Shown: positions 47,642-58,096, counted from the first letter of the stretch. The stretch: 64,000 bases of DNA from Streptomyces sp. NBC_00358 (GCF_036099295.1 NZ_CP107976.1:2232001-2296000), one strand, 5' to 3'. The notes: generated by a model from the letters alone, not told the origin. Numbers and translations: made by a program.

Positions 47642-49144
47642 ATGGACGCGCTGACCCGACGTGAGCTTCTGGAGCGGTCCATGGCCGAGAGCGTGCCGGT
47701 GCGGTGTCCGGCCTGCCGTCGCGAGCACCTTTACGCGGCCCCGTCCTACCCCTGCGTCTGCGGGGCGCCCGTGACGGCCCCGCTCGACCGCCTCGCGGAG
47801 CCGACCCCTGTCGCCCACCGCGCGTGGGACGACGAGTGGACCGCGGTCCGCTGCGACGCCTGTGGCCGCGAGAGTCAGTGGCCGCACCCCGAACTGGGCT
47901 GCGCCTGCGGGACCACCCTGCGAATTCCGCTCCGCGGATCACGAGAAGCGCGAGCCGACGGCGGGCCGCCGGCCGCGGACACGACGCCGGGCACGGCCGA
48001 CATCACGCCACGGGACGGCGCCGACGCGTCGGCGCCGGGCGACGCGGGCGGCCGGCGGGACGCCGGAGCCGACACCCCTCGCGGCGGCGGTGAACCCGCC
48101 CGTCAGGACCGTCCCCCGGCCGGAGCCGAGGGCGGCCGTCGGCCTTCCGGCCAGGGCGCGGCCCCGGACGACGTCAGGGACCACGAAGGGGAACAGAGCA
48201 GCGGGGCCGGTGTCGACACCTCCCGTGCCACCGTCCGGCCCCGGCTCCCGCACCGGGACGCCCAGGTCGGGACACCCCGCAGAACCCGCCGGGGCGGGGC
48301 CCCGGACCGGAAGGCCGGGCCCCACACCCCCGAGGACGCCCGCCAGGAACGGGACCCAGGACCCGAAACCCGCACCCCCGGGGCCGCACACCAAGCCAAG
48401 TCCCCCAACCCGGAACCCGAGCCCCCCACACCCCGGAACACCGACCGGGGCAGGACCTCGAAACCCGCACCCGACACACCCCGAGACGACCTCCAGGACG
48501 AGAACCCGAAGGCCGAGCCCCACACACCCCGGGACAGCCTCCAGGACGAGGACCCCAAGGCGGAGCCCGGCGCACCCCGGAACACCGACCAGGGCAGGAC
48601 CCCGAAGGCCGGGCCCCGGGCGCCCCGGGACGGCCGCCGGGGCGGGGACCCGGATGGTGGGGACGGTTCCTCTCGGGGCGGCGCGTGGGCCCCGCGCAAA
48701 GACCGGGGTTCCCGGGGCGGCGGGACCCGGGGCGGCGGCGGACGCGGCGACGGGGACGAGGGCCGGCCGGCGTTCCAGCCGGTCACCATCCGCACCGCAC
48801 GCGACGCCGTGACCACCGCCGCGCTGTATCTGGGCTGGCTCGGCTATCGCGACATCCGGCGCGCGGACCAGCGGCCCCCGTCCGGGATCGGGCTCGCCGC
48901 GCGCGGCATCCTGGCCCAGGTGGACCCCACCGTGCGGCCGGCCTCGCTGCGCGATGTGGAGTGTCTTTGGCTGACCGCCATGACGGAGTCGGCGGACTGC
49001 GTGTTCTTCTCCCTCGCGGGGTACGCCGAAGACGCCCGTGCCCGCGCCGACACCCTCGGCGTCCCCCTCTTCGTCCTGGACCTCACGGGCACCCCCCAAC
49101 CGGTGAACAGCCCGGCCGACGAACTCATCGCCGTCACGGGCTGA
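47642..49144 (+). CDS. Zinc-ribbon, disordered-repeat and restriction-endonuclease-like protein
   Basis: This 500-residue protein has three parts. Residues 1-100 carry two Cys4-type zinc ribbons (VRCPACRREH...YPCVCGAP and VRCDACGRES...LGCACGTT). Residues about 105-375 are disordered, rich in Pro, Arg, Asp and Gly, with imperfect repeats such as TPRDDLQDENPKAEPH / TPRDSLQDEDPKAEPG. Residues about 380-500 look like a degenerate Mrr/restriction-endonuclease-like fold (ALYLGWLGYRDIRRAD, GIGLAARGILAQVDP, ADCVFFSLAGYAEDARARAD, GVPLFVLDLTG). The ATG at 47642 has GGAGG upstream. It may recognise or cut nucleic acid. The middle is GC-extreme and repeats differ in strength of bias. Confidence 0.7.
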   Translation: MDALTRRELLERSMAESVPVRCPACRREHLYAAPSYPCVCGAPVTAPLDRLAEPTPVAHRAWDDEWTAVRCDACGRESQWPHPELGCACGTTLRIPLRGSREARADGGPPAADTTPGTADITPRDGADASAPGDAGGRRDAGADTPRGGGEPARQDRPPAGAEGGRRPSGQGAAPDDVRDHEGEQSSGAGVDTSRATVRPRLPHRDAQVGTPRRTRRGGAPDRKAGPHTPEDARQERDPGPETRTPGAAHQAKSPNPEPEPPTPRNTDRGRTSKPAPDTPRDDLQDENPKAEPHTPRDSLQDEDPKAEPGAPRNTDQGRTPKAGPRAPRDGRRGGDPDGGDGSSRGGAWAPRKDRGSRGGGTRGGGGRGDGDEGRPAFQPVTIRTARDAVTTAALYLGWLGYRDIRRADQRPPSGIGLAARGILAQVDPTVRPASLRDVECLWLTAMTESADCVFFSLAGYAEDARARADTLGVPLFVLDLTGTPQPVNSPADELIAVTG

Positions 49145-49216
49145 ACACCGGACGAGGAACCGGGCGCGGGCGGAACACGGGCACGGACCGGGCACGGACA
49201 AGGGCGCTCCGGGCGC

Positions 49217-50824
49217 CTACTCCCCGTACGTCTCCCGCAGTTCGATCTTCCGCACCTTCCCCGACACGGTCATCGGGAAGGTCTCCAGGACGCGCAGCAG
49301 ACTGGGGATCTTGTAGTGCGCCAGCCGGCCCTCACAGAAGGCGCGCAGCTCGTCCAGGGTGAGCGGGTCGGCCGGATCGCGCGGGATGACACAGGCGAGC
49401 ACCTCCTCGCCGTAGCGTTCGTGCGGGATGCCGACCACCTGGACGTCGGCGATCTTCGGATGGGCGTACAGGAACTCCTCGATCTCGCGCGGGTAGATGT
49501 TCTCGCCACCGCGGATGATCATGTCCTTGATGCGGCCGACGATCTCGACGTATCCGTCCTCGCGCATCACGGCCAGGTCGCCCGTGTGCATCCAGCGGCC
49601 CGCGTCGACGGCCTCGGCGGTCTTCTCCGGCTCGTTCCAGTAGCCGAGCATCACGCTGTAGCCGCGGGTGCACAACTCCCCCGCGGTGCCGCGGGGTTGT
49701 GTCACCCCGTCCACCGGTTCCACGACCTTCACCTCCAGGTGCGGAAGCACCCGGCCGACCGTGCCGGTGCGGTGCTCCAGGTCGTCGTCCCGGCGGGTCT
49801 GGAGCGAGACGGGCGAGGTCTCCGTCATGCCGTAGCAGATGGAGACCTCCTCCATGTGCATCTCGGCGACCACCCGTTTCATCACCTCGACCGGGCAGGG
49901 CGAGCCCGCCATGATGCCGGTGCGCAGGCTGGACAGGTCGTACGTCGCGAAGTCGGGCAGGTTCAGCTCCGCGATGAACATGGTGGGGACGCCGTAGAGC
50001 GACGTGCACCGCTCCTGCTGTACGGCCCGCAGCGTGGCCGCCGGGTCGAACGACGGCGCGGGGATGACCATGCACGCGCCGTGCGAGGTGGCGGCCAGGT
50101 TCCCCATCACCATGCCGAAGCAGTGGTAGAAGGGCACGGGGATGCAGACCCGGTCCTGCTCGGAGTAGGCGATCGACTCACCCACGAAGTAGCCGTTGTT
50201 GAGGATGTTGTGGTGGGAGAGCGTGGCCCCCTTGGGGAAGCCCGTGGTCCCCGAGGTGTACTGGATGTTGATGGGGTCGTCGCAGGACAGCTCGCTCCCC
50301 CGGACGTGAAGTTCCTCGTACAGGTCGGGGGTTCCGCGCCTCACCAGCGCGTCCCAGCTCGGGTCGCCGATGTACACGGTCTCCCTCAACCGCGGGCACC
50401 TGCCCCGCACTTCCTCGACCATCGCCCGGTAGTCACTGCTCTTGTGGCTGAGGGAGGCGAACAGCAGGGAGATCCCGGCCTGGTCGAGGACGTACTCGAC
50501 CTCATGGGTGCGGTAGGCGGGGTTGATGTTCACCATGATCGCGCCGATGCGGGCGGTGGCGTACTGGACGAGCACCCACTCGGGGCAGTTGACCGCCCAG
50601 ATGCCCACCCGGTCGCCCTTGGCGACTCCGGACGCGAGCAGCGCGTACGCCAACTCGTCGACGTCGGCGCCGAACCGGGCGTACGTCCAGCGCCGCCCGG
50701 ACGGCACGTCGACGAGCGCCTCGCGGTCCGGCCAGGCCTGGACCGCCCGGTCGAGGTTGGCCCCGATGGTGTCGCCGAGCAGCGTGGTGCCGCTCGTCCC
50801 GTGCGCGTACGACAGTTCACTCAC
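49217..50824 (-). CDS. AMP-binding acyl-CoA synthetase (second of a pair)
   Basis: This 535-residue member of the acyl-adenylate-forming family would activate a fatty or aromatic acid to its CoA thioester. The ATP-binding P-loop is [20 protein letters not shown] (about residues 186-205), then the adenine motif [16 protein letters not shown] (about 325-340), the hinge [21 protein letters not shown] (in two parts, about 415-440) and the C-terminal catalytic lysine in [14 protein letters not shown] (about 518-531). The GTG at 50824 overlaps the stop of the first synthetase (GTGA). It resembles medium-chain or FadD-like ligases. A GAF-LuxR regulator is divergent from the pair. Confidence 0.92.
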   Translation of the reverse strand: MSELSYAHGTSGTTLLGDTIGANLDRAVQAWPDREALVDVPSGRRWTYARFGADVDELAYALLASGVAKGDRVGIWAVNCPEWVLVQYATARIGAIMVNINPAYRTHEVEYVLDQAGISLLFASLSHKSSDYRAMVEEVRGRCPRLRETVYIGDPSWDALVRRGTPDLYEELHVRGSELSCDDPINIQYTSGTTGFPKGATLSHHNILNNGYFVGESIAYSEQDRVCIPVPFYHCFGMVMGNLAATSHGACMVIPAPSFDPAATLRAVQQERCTSLYGVPTMFIAELNLPDFATYDLSSLRTGIMAGSPCPVEVMKRVVAEMHMEEVSICYGMTETSPVSLQTRRDDDLEHRTGTVGRVLPHLEVKVVEPVDGVTQPRGTAGELCTRGYSVMLGYWNEPEKTAEAVDAGRWMHTGDLAVMREDGYVEIVGRIKDMIIRGGENIYPREIEEFLYAHPKIADVQVVGIPHERYGEEVLACVIPRDPADPLTLDELRAFCEGRLAHYKIPSLLRVLETFPMTVSGKVRKIELRETYGE

Positions 50825-52500
50825 CGGAAGTCCTCCTCGCGGTACTCGGCGTCCGAGCCGGCGGCCGTGGCCTCGCGCAGCTCGATCCGGCGGATCTTGC
50901 CGGAGACGGTCTTGGGCAGCTCGCCGAACTCCAGGCGGCGGATGCGCTTGTACGGCGCGAGGACCGAGCGCGCGTGCTCGAAGAGCAGTTTGGCGGTGTC
51001 GGGGCCCGGCTCGTAACCGGCGGCCAGGACGATGTACGCCTTCGGGACGGCCAGGCGCAGTTCGTCGGGGGCCGGGACCACGGCGGCCTCGGCGACCGCC
51101 TCGTGCTCCAGGAGCGCGCTCTCCAGCTCGAAGGGCGAGATCTTGTAGTCGGAGGCCTTGAACACGTCGTCGGCCCGGCCGACGTAGGTGATGTAGCCGT
51201 CGGCGTCGCGCGAGCCGATGTCCCCGGTGCGGTAGTAGCCGCCGGCCATCGCCTCCGCCGTACGGTCGGGGTCGCCGTGGTAGCCGGTCATCAGGCCCAC
51301 GGGGTGCTCGGACAGATCGAGGGAGATCTCGCCCTCCGAGGCGCCGGGCGCGCCGGAGACCGGGTCGAGCAGTTCGACGCGGAAGCCGGGGCTGGGCCGG
51401 CCCATGGAGCCGGTCTTGAGGGGCTGACCGGGGCTGTTGGAGACCTGGACGGCGGTCTCGGTCTGCCCGAAGCCGTCCCGGACGGTGACGCCCCAGGCGC
51501 GCCGCACCTGCTCGATGACCTCGGGGTTCAGCGGCTCGCCCGCGGCGACGACCTCGCGCGGCGGGGTCCGCAGCAGGCTCAGATCGGCCTGGATGAGCAT
51601 GCGCCACACGGTGGGCGGGGCGCAGAAGGTGGTGACGCCGGCCCGGTCCATCTCGGCCATCAGACGGGCCGCGTCGAAGCGCGTGTAGTTGTACAGGAAG
51701 ACGGTCGCCTCCGCGTTCCACGGCGCGAAGAGGTTCGACCAGGCGTGCTTGGCCCAGCCGGGTGAGGAGATGTTCAGATGGACGTCCCCCGGCCGGAGCC
51801 CGATCCAGTACATGGTGGCCAGGTGCCCGATCGGGTACGAGACGTGGGTGTGCTCCACGAGCTTGGGCTGAGCGGTGGTGCCCGAGGTGAAGTAGAGCAT
51901 CAGGGGGTCGTCCGCGTGCGTGGGGCCGTCGGGCTCGAAGACGGGATCGGCGGCTGCCGTCTCCTCGTACGACTGCCAGCCGGGGCGGCTGCCGCCGACC
52001 GCGATACGGGTGTAGTCGCCGGGCACCTCGTCGAACTTCGCGGTGTCCTCGGCCCGGACGACGATGTGCCGCACCCTGCCGCGTTCGACCCGGTCGGCCA
52101 GGTCGGCGGGGCCGAGCAGCGGGGTGGCCGGGATGACGACGGCGCGCAGTTTCATCGCGGCCAGCGCCGTCTCCCACAGCTCGACCTGGTTGCCGAGCAT
52201 GACGAGGACGCGGTCCTCGGCCCGCACGCCCCGGTCCCGCAGCCAGTTGGCCACCCGGTCGGAGCGCTCGGACATCGCGGCGAAGGAGACCTCGACACTC
52301 CCGCCGTCCTCCTCCACGATGTGCAGGGCGGTGCGGTCGTTGTCCCGCGCGATGGCGTCGAACCAGTCGAGGGCCCAGTTGAAGTGCTCCGGGCGGGGCC
52401 AGCCGAACCCCTCGTAGGCCGTGGTGTAGTCCGCGCGGTGCTCCAGCAGGAAGTCCCGCGCGGCACGGAACGCGTCCGCCCTGCCCGTTGTCGCCGTCAT
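50821..52500 (-). CDS. AMP-binding acyl-CoA synthetase (ACSM-like, first of a pair)
   Basis: This 559-residue adenylate-forming ligase resembles medium-chain acyl-CoA synthetases and acetyl-CoA synthetase-like proteins: the start [20 protein letters not shown], the P-loop [19 protein letters not shown] (about residues 202-220), [16 protein letters not shown] (about 337-352), [20 protein letters not shown] (about 420-439) and the lysine motif [16 protein letters not shown] near 528-543. The ATG at 52500 is the start; GGAGGAC precedes it. It is translationally coupled to a second synthetase. Two ligases in one operon suggest use of two acids or of a substrate and its breakdown product. Confidence 0.93.
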   Translation of the reverse strand: MTATTGRADAFRAARDFLLEHRADYTTAYEGFGWPRPEHFNWALDWFDAIARDNDRTALHIVEEDGGSVEVSFAAMSERSDRVANWLRDRGVRAEDRVLVMLGNQVELWETALAAMKLRAVVIPATPLLGPADLADRVERGRVRHIVVRAEDTAKFDEVPGDYTRIAVGGSRPGWQSYEETAAADPVFEPDGPTHADDPLMLYFTSGTTAQPKLVEHTHVSYPIGHLATMYWIGLRPGDVHLNISSPGWAKHAWSNLFAPWNAEATVFLYNYTRFDAARLMAEMDRAGVTTFCAPPTVWRMLIQADLSLLRTPPREVVAAGEPLNPEVIEQVRRAWGVTVRDGFGQTETAVQVSNSPGQPLKTGSMGRPSPGFRVELLDPVSGAPGASEGEISLDLSEHPVGLMTGYHGDPDRTAEAMAGGYYRTGDIGSRDADGYITYVGRADDVFKASDYKISPFELESALLEHEAVAEAAVVPAPDELRLAVPKAYIVLAAGYEPGPDTAKLLFEHARSVLAPYKRIRRLEFGELPKTVSGKIRRIELREATAAGSDAEYREEDFR

Positions 52501-52560
52501 GTGTCCTCCTCGTTGCCGGACCGCCGCCTACCATCGTGTATTCCGTGATGCAGGTCCCAC

Positions 52561-52579
52561 CACCCCCGAACGGGGGGTG
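52561..52579 (+). promoter_or_regulatory. Hairpin CACCCCC-GAACG-GGGGGTG in the leader of the GAF-LuxR gene
   Basis: A 7-bp inverted repeat with a 5-base loop lies 24 bases before the GTG start of the LuxR-type regulator and between it and the divergent acyl-CoA synthetases. It may be an operator or an RNA hairpin near the ribosome-binding site; I cannot decide. Confidence 0.4.
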
Positions 52580-52602
52580 CGCCGCAGTGAAGGGGAGAGC
52601 AG

Positions 52603-53451
52603 GTGGCAGACACGGCCGAGTCGGTGGAGATGCGGGGCGCGCTGGCGCGGCTGAGACGTGCCACCGGGCTGCCGGTCGCGTTCGGCGGCCTCATCGACGC
52701 CGGCGGCCGGCTGGTGCGCATCAGCGAGCTGAGCGGCACGGCGACGCCCGCGCTCAGCGCGCTCGCGGTCTCCTCGGGCAACGGCCTGGGCGGCAAGGCG
52801 GTGGCCCTCGCCCGGCCCTGCGCGGTGAGCGACTACTCGGCCTCCCGGCAGATCAGCCACGAGTACGACATGGCGGTGGCCACGGAGGGGCTGTGTTCCG
52901 TCCTCGCGGTTCCCGTCGTCGTACGGCGCCGGGTGCGCGGGGTGCTGTACGGCGCCCTGCGGACGGCCCAGCCCCTCGGTGACCGCACGTTCGGGGCGGC
53001 CGTCGCGGCGGCCCGGGACGTGGAGCAGGCGCTGGTCGTCCGGGACGAGGCCCGCGATCTGCTCGGCGCCGTCCGTGCGGCCGGCCAGGCGCCGGGAGAG
53101 GCGGGAGGCGCGGCGTGGGAGGAGGTGCGCGAGGCGCACGGCGCTCTGCGGGCACTGGCCCCGCGGATCACCGACCAGGAACTGCGGGCCGAACTCCTGT
53201 CCGTGTGCGGCCGGTTGGCCGACGCGGCGACACCGTCGGCGGGTGCGGCGCGCGCGGTCGGACTCGCTCCGCGCGAGGTGGATGTGCTCGCCTGCGTCGC
53301 GGCGGGCGCGACCAACGCCGTGGCGGCCGAGCGGCTCGGGCTCCGCCCGGAGACGGTGAAGGGATATCTGCGGTCGGCGATGCGCAGGCTCGGCGCGCAC
53401 ACCCGTCTGGAGGCGGTCGTCGCCGCCCGCCGGGCCGGTGTACTGCCCTAG
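52603..53451 (+). CDS. GAF-domain LuxR-family regulator
   Basis: This 282-residue regulator has an N-terminal GAF-like sensor domain (about residues 1-150: [57 protein letters not shown]) and a C-terminal LuxR helix-turn-helix ([20 protein letters not shown] to [20 protein letters not shown], about 223-275). This type is commonly placed next to acyl-CoA synthetase genes in Streptomyces and probably activates them, perhaps on binding an acyl compound. The GTG at 52603 has GGGGAGAGC upstream. It is divergent from the synthetase operon. Confidence 0.85.
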   Translation: MADTAESVEMRGALARLRRATGLPVAFGGLIDAGGRLVRISELSGTATPALSALAVSSGNGLGGKAVALARPCAVSDYSASRQISHEYDMAVATEGLCSVLAVPVVVRRRVRGVLYGALRTAQPLGDRTFGAAVAAARDVEQALVVRDEARDLLGAVRAAGQAPGEAGGAAWEEVREAHGALRALAPRITDQELRAELLSVCGRLADAATPSAGAARAVGLAPREVDVLACVAAGATNAVAAERLGLRPETVKGYLRSAMRRLGAHTRLEAVVAARRAGVLP

Positions 53452-53608
53452 CGCACCACCCGGCCTGGCGCTCGTCATTCAAGCGTCCGGACCTTGAAAT
53501 GACTTATGCGCGACCGTTGTTATTTCCCTCACCACCCAGACTGTCCGAAATTCAAAGAGACATTGCCTAATATTGGCCAGGACACGACACACGAGGGGAG
53601 TGGTGACC

Positions 53609-56413
53609 GTGCGAGGGGACTTCAAGGAACCTGCGAGACCGCGCCCCGACCTGGTCATCGGCCGGGAGGAACTCTTCGCGGGGGCCCGTGAGCAGCTCTC
53701 GGGCGGCGGCAGTGTGCTCGTGCACGGGCCGGCGGGAATAGGAAAGTCGACCGTCCTGCGGGCGTTGGCCGCCGAATGCGCCGAATCGGCACGGACCGTC
53801 TTGCGGTGCTCGGCCACCGAGTCCGAATCCCATCTCCCCTTCCTCGCACTGGCCGACCTCCTCGGTCTGGTCGTCGACGAGATCGCCGACCGGCTGCCCG
53901 CCCCGCAGCGCACCGCCCTGGAGTCGGCGCTCACCGGGCGCGGCGAATCCACCCTCCAGCGCGACGGTCTCGCACTGCGCCTCGCGGTGCTGTCGGCGTT
54001 CCGCGCCCTGGCCGCCCGGGGGCCGGTGCTGATCGTCGCCGACGATCTGCAGTGGCTGGACCCGGCCAGCGCCGAACTGCTGGGCTTCGCCGCCCGCAGA
54101 CTCGGCGGCACGCCCGTCCGCATGCTCTGCGCGGTCCGTACGGAGACCGAGCCGCAGACGCAGGACCACGACCGCTTCCTCCGCGCGTCCGTGCCGGAGA
54201 CCCTGGCCCTGCGGGTCGCCCCGCTGGCCCGCGCCCAGGTGGCCGAACTCCTCCGCCAGCGCGGCTACACCGGCCTGCCCCGCTCCACCGTGCGGGACAT
54301 CCACCGCACCAGCGGCGGCAACCCGCTCTTCGCCCTGGAGCTGGGCCGCGCCCTCGCCGAGTCCCCGACCCGGCCGTCCCCCGGCGAGCCGCTGCCCGTC
54401 CCGACGTCGCTGCGCGCGCTCGTCCTCAGCCGGCTGGACATGCTGTCCGCCGAGGCCCGCCGCACCCTGCTCGTGGTGAGCGCGGGAGCCCGTCCGACGC
54501 TGGCCCTGCTGCACGCCGCAGGCCGGGAGAACGCCGAGGCGGAGACCGCCTCGGCCGCCGCCCTCGGGCTCCTCGCCACCGAACGCGAGACACCCGGCAT
54601 ACGGTTCGCGCACCCCCTCGTCTCGGCCGCCCTGTACGCGGAGGCCGACGCCCAGGAGCGGCGGGCCGCGCACGCCGCACTGTCCCGGGCGGCCTCCGAC
54701 CCCATCGAACGGGCCCGGCACCTCGCCCTGGCCACCACCGGCACGGACCCCGCGGTCGCGGCCCGGCTCGGCGAGGCCGCGGCCGCCGCCCGTGACCGCG
54801 GCGCCCCCTCCGTCGCCGTCGGGCTCGGGCTGCTCGCCGCCCGGCACAGCCCGGCCGACACCCGGCCGGGCCCGGACGAACGGCGCCTGCAGGCGGCCGA
54901 GGACGCGCTGACGGCCGGGGAGACGGACCTCGCGCGGGACATCGCGCGCCAGGTGCTGTCCCGGGCCACCGCGCCCGCCGAGCGGGTCCGGGCCTGGATG
55001 GTCGTCGTCGACGCCGCGGGACAGGCCATGTCCGAGATCGACGCCGTCTTCCCGCAGGCGCTCGCCGACGCGGGTGACGACCCGGGGCTGCTCGCCCTCG
55101 TCCGCTACCAACTCGCCTGGCGGGCCCTACTCATGGATGGCGAGATGACCAAGTCCCGTGAGGAGGCCGCCCACGCGGCGCGGCTCGCGGCACGCGCCGG
55201 GGACCGGCGGACCGAACTCCTGGCCCTCGGTTTCCAGGCGCAGATGGAGACGCTGATGGGGCACCCGGACGCGCCCTCGACGATCCAGCGGGCGATGCGC
55301 GAACCGCAGGACCCCCGGGTCGCCTGCGACCACAACGGCGCCGGGGCCGCCCGCTTCCGCTGGCTCGTCATGGGCGACCGGCTCGCCGAGGCCCGTACGG
55401 CGATCACCGCGCTGCTGCGCGAGGCGCAGCGGCGCGGCATGGTCGAGAGCGAGTTGCACTTCCTGCGCGGCCTGGCCGAGACGGAACTGCGTTCCGGCCA
55501 CTGCGGCCGCGCCCTCGACCTGGCCCGGGAGAGCCTTCGGCTGGCCCGCGACACCGGCATCGGCGAGGCGGCCACCGCCATGTTCACCTCGCTCGCCGAG
55601 GCGGCGGGCGGCGATCTGGACCGGGCGCTCGCCCTCGCCCACGAGGCCGTGGACCGCGCCGAGGAGGACGGCGACCTCGTCTACCTCTCGCGCGCCCTGG
55701 GCGCCCTCGGGCACGCCCAGCTCGTCGCCGGGGACGCGGCGGACGCGGTCCACTCGCTGCGCCGGGTGAGGGAGTTGGAGGAGGGACTCGGTGTCGTCGA
55801 CCCCGCCCGCGGCCGCTGGCACGGGGACCTCGCCGAGGCCCTGGTCAGGATCGGCGAGACCGCGGAGGCACAGGACGTCATCGACGTGACCCGCCGGCGC
55901 GCGCTGCGGCTGGAGCGCGAGAGCGTGCTCGCCGTACTCGACCGCGCCGAGGCCCTGGTCCGCGCCGCGCGCGGTGAACAGGGGCCTGCGGAACGCCAGT
56001 TGGCATCGGCCCAGGACCGCCTCGCCAAACTGGGCTACGGCCTGGAGGAGGCCCGCGCCGCGTACGCCCTCGCCGGTCTGCGTACCCTCCGGCCGGGGCC
56101 CACCTCCTACGACGAGGCGGCGCGGTTGTTCCGCCGGTGCCGTGCGCTGCCCTGGCTCCGCCAGGTCGAGACGGCGTCCGCGCCCCCTCCGGTCGCGCCG
56201 CCCCTCGCCTCCGCCGCCCTCGACACCCTCGCGGCGACCGAGCGCCAGGTGGCCGCCCTCGTCATGGAGGGCGCCACCAACCGTGAGATCGCGGCGCGCC
56301 TGTTCATCAGCGTCAAGACCGTGGAGGCCACGCTCACCCGGGTGTACCGGAAGCTGGGGATACGGTCGCGGGTCGACATCGTACGGCTGGCGGCGGAACG
56401 CAGACCCGGCTGA
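53609..56413 (+). CDS. Large LuxR-family (LAL) ATPase regulator
   Basis: This 934-residue protein is a LAL-type transcriptional regulator. An N-terminal AAA-type ATPase has Walker A VHGPAGIGKSTVLRA (about residues 35-49) and Walker B VLIVADDLQWLDPAS (about 138-152); a long tetratricopeptide-like helical region follows (about 400-840), and the LuxR helix-turn-helix is LAATERQVAALVMEGATNRE to VEATLTRVYRKLGI near the C-terminus. GTG at 53609 is preferred because GAGGGGAG lies 9 bases upstream; GTGs at 53600 and 53603 are too close to it. LAL proteins usually control secondary metabolism or sugar use, but no pathway genes are adjacent. Confidence 0.92.
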   Translation: MRGDFKEPARPRPDLVIGREELFAGAREQLSGGGSVLVHGPAGIGKSTVLRALAAECAESARTVLRCSATESESHLPFLALADLLGLVVDEIADRLPAPQRTALESALTGRGESTLQRDGLALRLAVLSAFRALAARGPVLIVADDLQWLDPASAELLGFAARRLGGTPVRMLCAVRTETEPQTQDHDRFLRASVPETLALRVAPLARAQVAELLRQRGYTGLPRSTVRDIHRTSGGNPLFALELGRALAESPTRPSPGEPLPVPTSLRALVLSRLDMLSAEARRTLLVVSAGARPTLALLHAAGRENAEAETASAAALGLLATERETPGIRFAHPLVSAALYAEADAQERRAAHAALSRAASDPIERARHLALATTGTDPAVAARLGEAAAAARDRGAPSVAVGLGLLAARHSPADTRPGPDERRLQAAEDALTAGETDLARDIARQVLSRATAPAERVRAWMVVVDAAGQAMSEIDAVFPQALADAGDDPGLLALVRYQLAWRALLMDGEMTKSREEAAHAARLAARAGDRRTELLALGFQAQMETLMGHPDAPSTIQRAMREPQDPRVACDHNGAGAARFRWLVMGDRLAEARTAITALLREAQRRGMVESELHFLRGLAETELRSGHCGRALDLARESLRLARDTGIGEAATAMFTSLAEAAGGDLDRALALAHEAVDRAEEDGDLVYLSRALGALGHAQLVAGDAADAVHSLRRVRELEEGLGVVDPARGRWHGDLAEALVRIGETAEAQDVIDVTRRRALRLERESVLAVLDRAEALVRAARGEQGPAERQLASAQDRLAKLGYGLEEARAAYALAGLRTLRPGPTSYDEAARLFRRCRALPWLRQVETASAPPPVAPPLASAALDTLAATERQVAALVMEGATNREIAARLFISVKTVEATLTRVYRKLGIRSRVDIVRLAAERRPG

Positions 56414-57266
56414 GACCTCCGGCCGCCGACCGGGTCTCCCCCGCCTCCGGTTGGGGCCTTCCGTCGGCGTGCGAGGCCTTCCGCTGCTCTCCGGGGCGGT
56501 CCGCTGCCGTCCGGGGCTGTCCGCTGCCGTCCAAGGCGGTCCGCTGCCCCGAGGGGGTCCGGGTCCGCCGCCCACCGTCCTCTGCCCTCTGCCCTCTGCC
56601 CATCCGGGGCCTTCCGGGGCCGACGGCGAGAGCGTGGGGCCCGGGACGGTGACGCGGACACCGGCACGGGCACGGGCACCGGCACGGATCGCTGGGTGGC
56701 GGCCGGACCGGTGAGATGCCGGCCGACGCCGTGGCGCGCCCCTCCCGAGGGGCGGCCCGGCCGGTGAGGGGTACGAGCCGAACGTGACGCGGCCCGCGGC
56801 CACAAGCGGCCGGAACGGTGAACGTGCGAGGCAATACGGTGACGCGACCGGTGGCGGGAAGGGACCGGGCCGGCGGGCCACGGCCCGGCTCCGTGGACCG
56901 GCCGCCCGCGGGAAGCGGCCGGAACGGTGAGAGTGCGGGCCGGAACGGTGACGCTCGGGCGTGGAACGGTAGAGCTCCGGACCAGGACGGTAGAGCTGCT
57001 GGGTGATCCGTCGGGTGCACGGGCGTCAGCGGGCGGGCTCCCGGGCCGGGACCAACCGGACGGCGCCCGCGTCAAACACGGCTCGCCCCGAGCAAGGGTT
57101 TTCCCTCCCCGCCTCCACTAGGGGGTTCCCTCATTGGGAGGGAGCGGTCCCACGCCCTACCGTGTGGGCGTGCCGCTCGCTCGGGCACACGGCGCCCCAT
57201 CCAGAGGCGCTGTGACTCACCCCCCACACCCGTGCGTCCCCCCACCGGCAACTTTCAAGGAGACCC
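56414..57266. repeat. 853-base gene-free region with several short repeat families
   Basis: No gene is supported here. About 56460-56560 has repeats of GTCCGCTGCCGTCCGGGG type; about 56650-56700 has CACGGGCACGGGCAC-type runs; from about 56810 to 57000 GGAACGGT(G/A)(A/G) recurs about every 20-40 bases. Near 57130-57152, TCCCTC-N5-GAGGGA and AGGGAGCGGTCCCA lie just upstream of the protease gene; the latter is two bases off the CebR cellulose-utilisation operator TGGGAGCGCTCCCA, which may be chance. The promoter of the protease must be in the last 100 bases. Confidence 0.5.
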
Positions 57267-58058
57267 ATGTTCGGGCTCGACCGCGCCAAAAAGACCGCCG
57301 CCGTCTGTGCGGCGGCCGCCGCAGCCGCCACGACCACGCTGCTCGGCGCCCCCTCCGCCGCAGCCGCGCCCCAGCCGATCGTCGGCGGCACGACGACCAC
57401 GACCACCGCGTACCCGTTCATGATGCAGATCACCGACGCCTCGCAGAACCAGTTCTGCGGCGGCACCCTGGTTGCCGCCAACAAGGTCGTGACGGCCGCC
57501 CACTGCATGGCCGGAGAGTCCACCAGCAGCGTCCGTGTGGTCGGCGGCAGAACCTACCTCAACGGTACGAACGGCACCGTCAGCAAGGTCAGCAAGATCT
57601 GGATCAACCCCGGCTACACGGACGCCACCAACGGCGACGACGTGGCCGTGCTCACCCTCGCCACGTCGATGTCGTACACCCCGGCGAAGTACGTCTCCTC
57701 CTCGGACACCGGCCTCTACGCGACCGGAGCCACCGCCCGCATCGTCGGCTGGGGCACCACCTCGGAGAACGGCAGCTCCTCCAACCAACTGCGCACCGCG
57801 ACCGTCCCGATCGTGTCCGACTCCAGCTGCTCCAGCTCGTACGGCTCCGACTTCGTGGCCTCCGACATGGTGTGCGCCGGCTACGCCTCCGGCGGGGTGG
57901 ACACCTGCCAGGGCGACAGCGGCGGCCCGCTGCTCATCGGCGGCGTGCTGGCCGGCATCACCTCCTGGGGCGAGGGCTGCGCGGAGGCCGGCTACCCGGG
58001 CGTCTACACCCGCCTCGCCACGTTCTCCAGCCTCGTGACCACACAGGTCAACTCGTAG
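57267..58058 (+). CDS. Secreted trypsin-like serine protease (S1)
   Basis: This exported protease of the chymotrypsin family has 263 residues. A Sec signal peptide (AAVCAAAAAAATTTLLGAPS, cleavage near 34-36) is followed by a very short pro-part and the mature N-terminus IVGG at about 38. The catalytic triad is His in VVTAAHCMA (about residue 78), Asp in DDVAVLTLA (about 129) and Ser in CQGDSGGPL (about 219). The Asp six residues before the Ser (VDTCQGDSGG) marks trypsin-like specificity for Arg/Lys. Six cysteines form the usual disulfides. The ATG at 57267 has AAGGAG upstream. Confidence 0.95.
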   Translation: MFGLDRAKKTAAVCAAAAAAATTTLLGAPSAAAAPQPIVGGTTTTTTAYPFMMQITDASQNQFCGGTLVAANKVVTAAHCMAGESTSSVRVVGGRTYLNGTNGTVSKVSKIWINPGYTDATNGDDVAVLTLATSMSYTPAKYVSSSDTGLYATGATARIVGWGTTSENGSSSNQLRTATVPIVSDSSCSSSYGSDFVASDMVCAGYASGGVDTCQGDSGGPLLIGGVLAGITSWGEGCAEAGYPGVYTRLATFSSLVTTQVNS

Positions 58059-58096
58059 CGAACAATGAACTCCTGAGCACCCCTCAGGTAGAAGCC

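Noticed and set aside
44582..49144. Very long open frame of about 1520 codons on the plus strand
   Set aside because: It runs antisense through the hydrolase and gcl genes and only its last 500 codons, in frame from 47642, have a ribosome-binding site and zinc-ribbon motifs. Long antisense frames are normal in GC-rich DNA.
57139..57152. CebR operator upstream of the trypsin gene
   Set aside because: AGGGAGCGGTCCCA differs from the CebR palindrome at two positions, including a central one that breaks symmetry, and a trypsin is not an expected target. It is mentioned only in the gap description.
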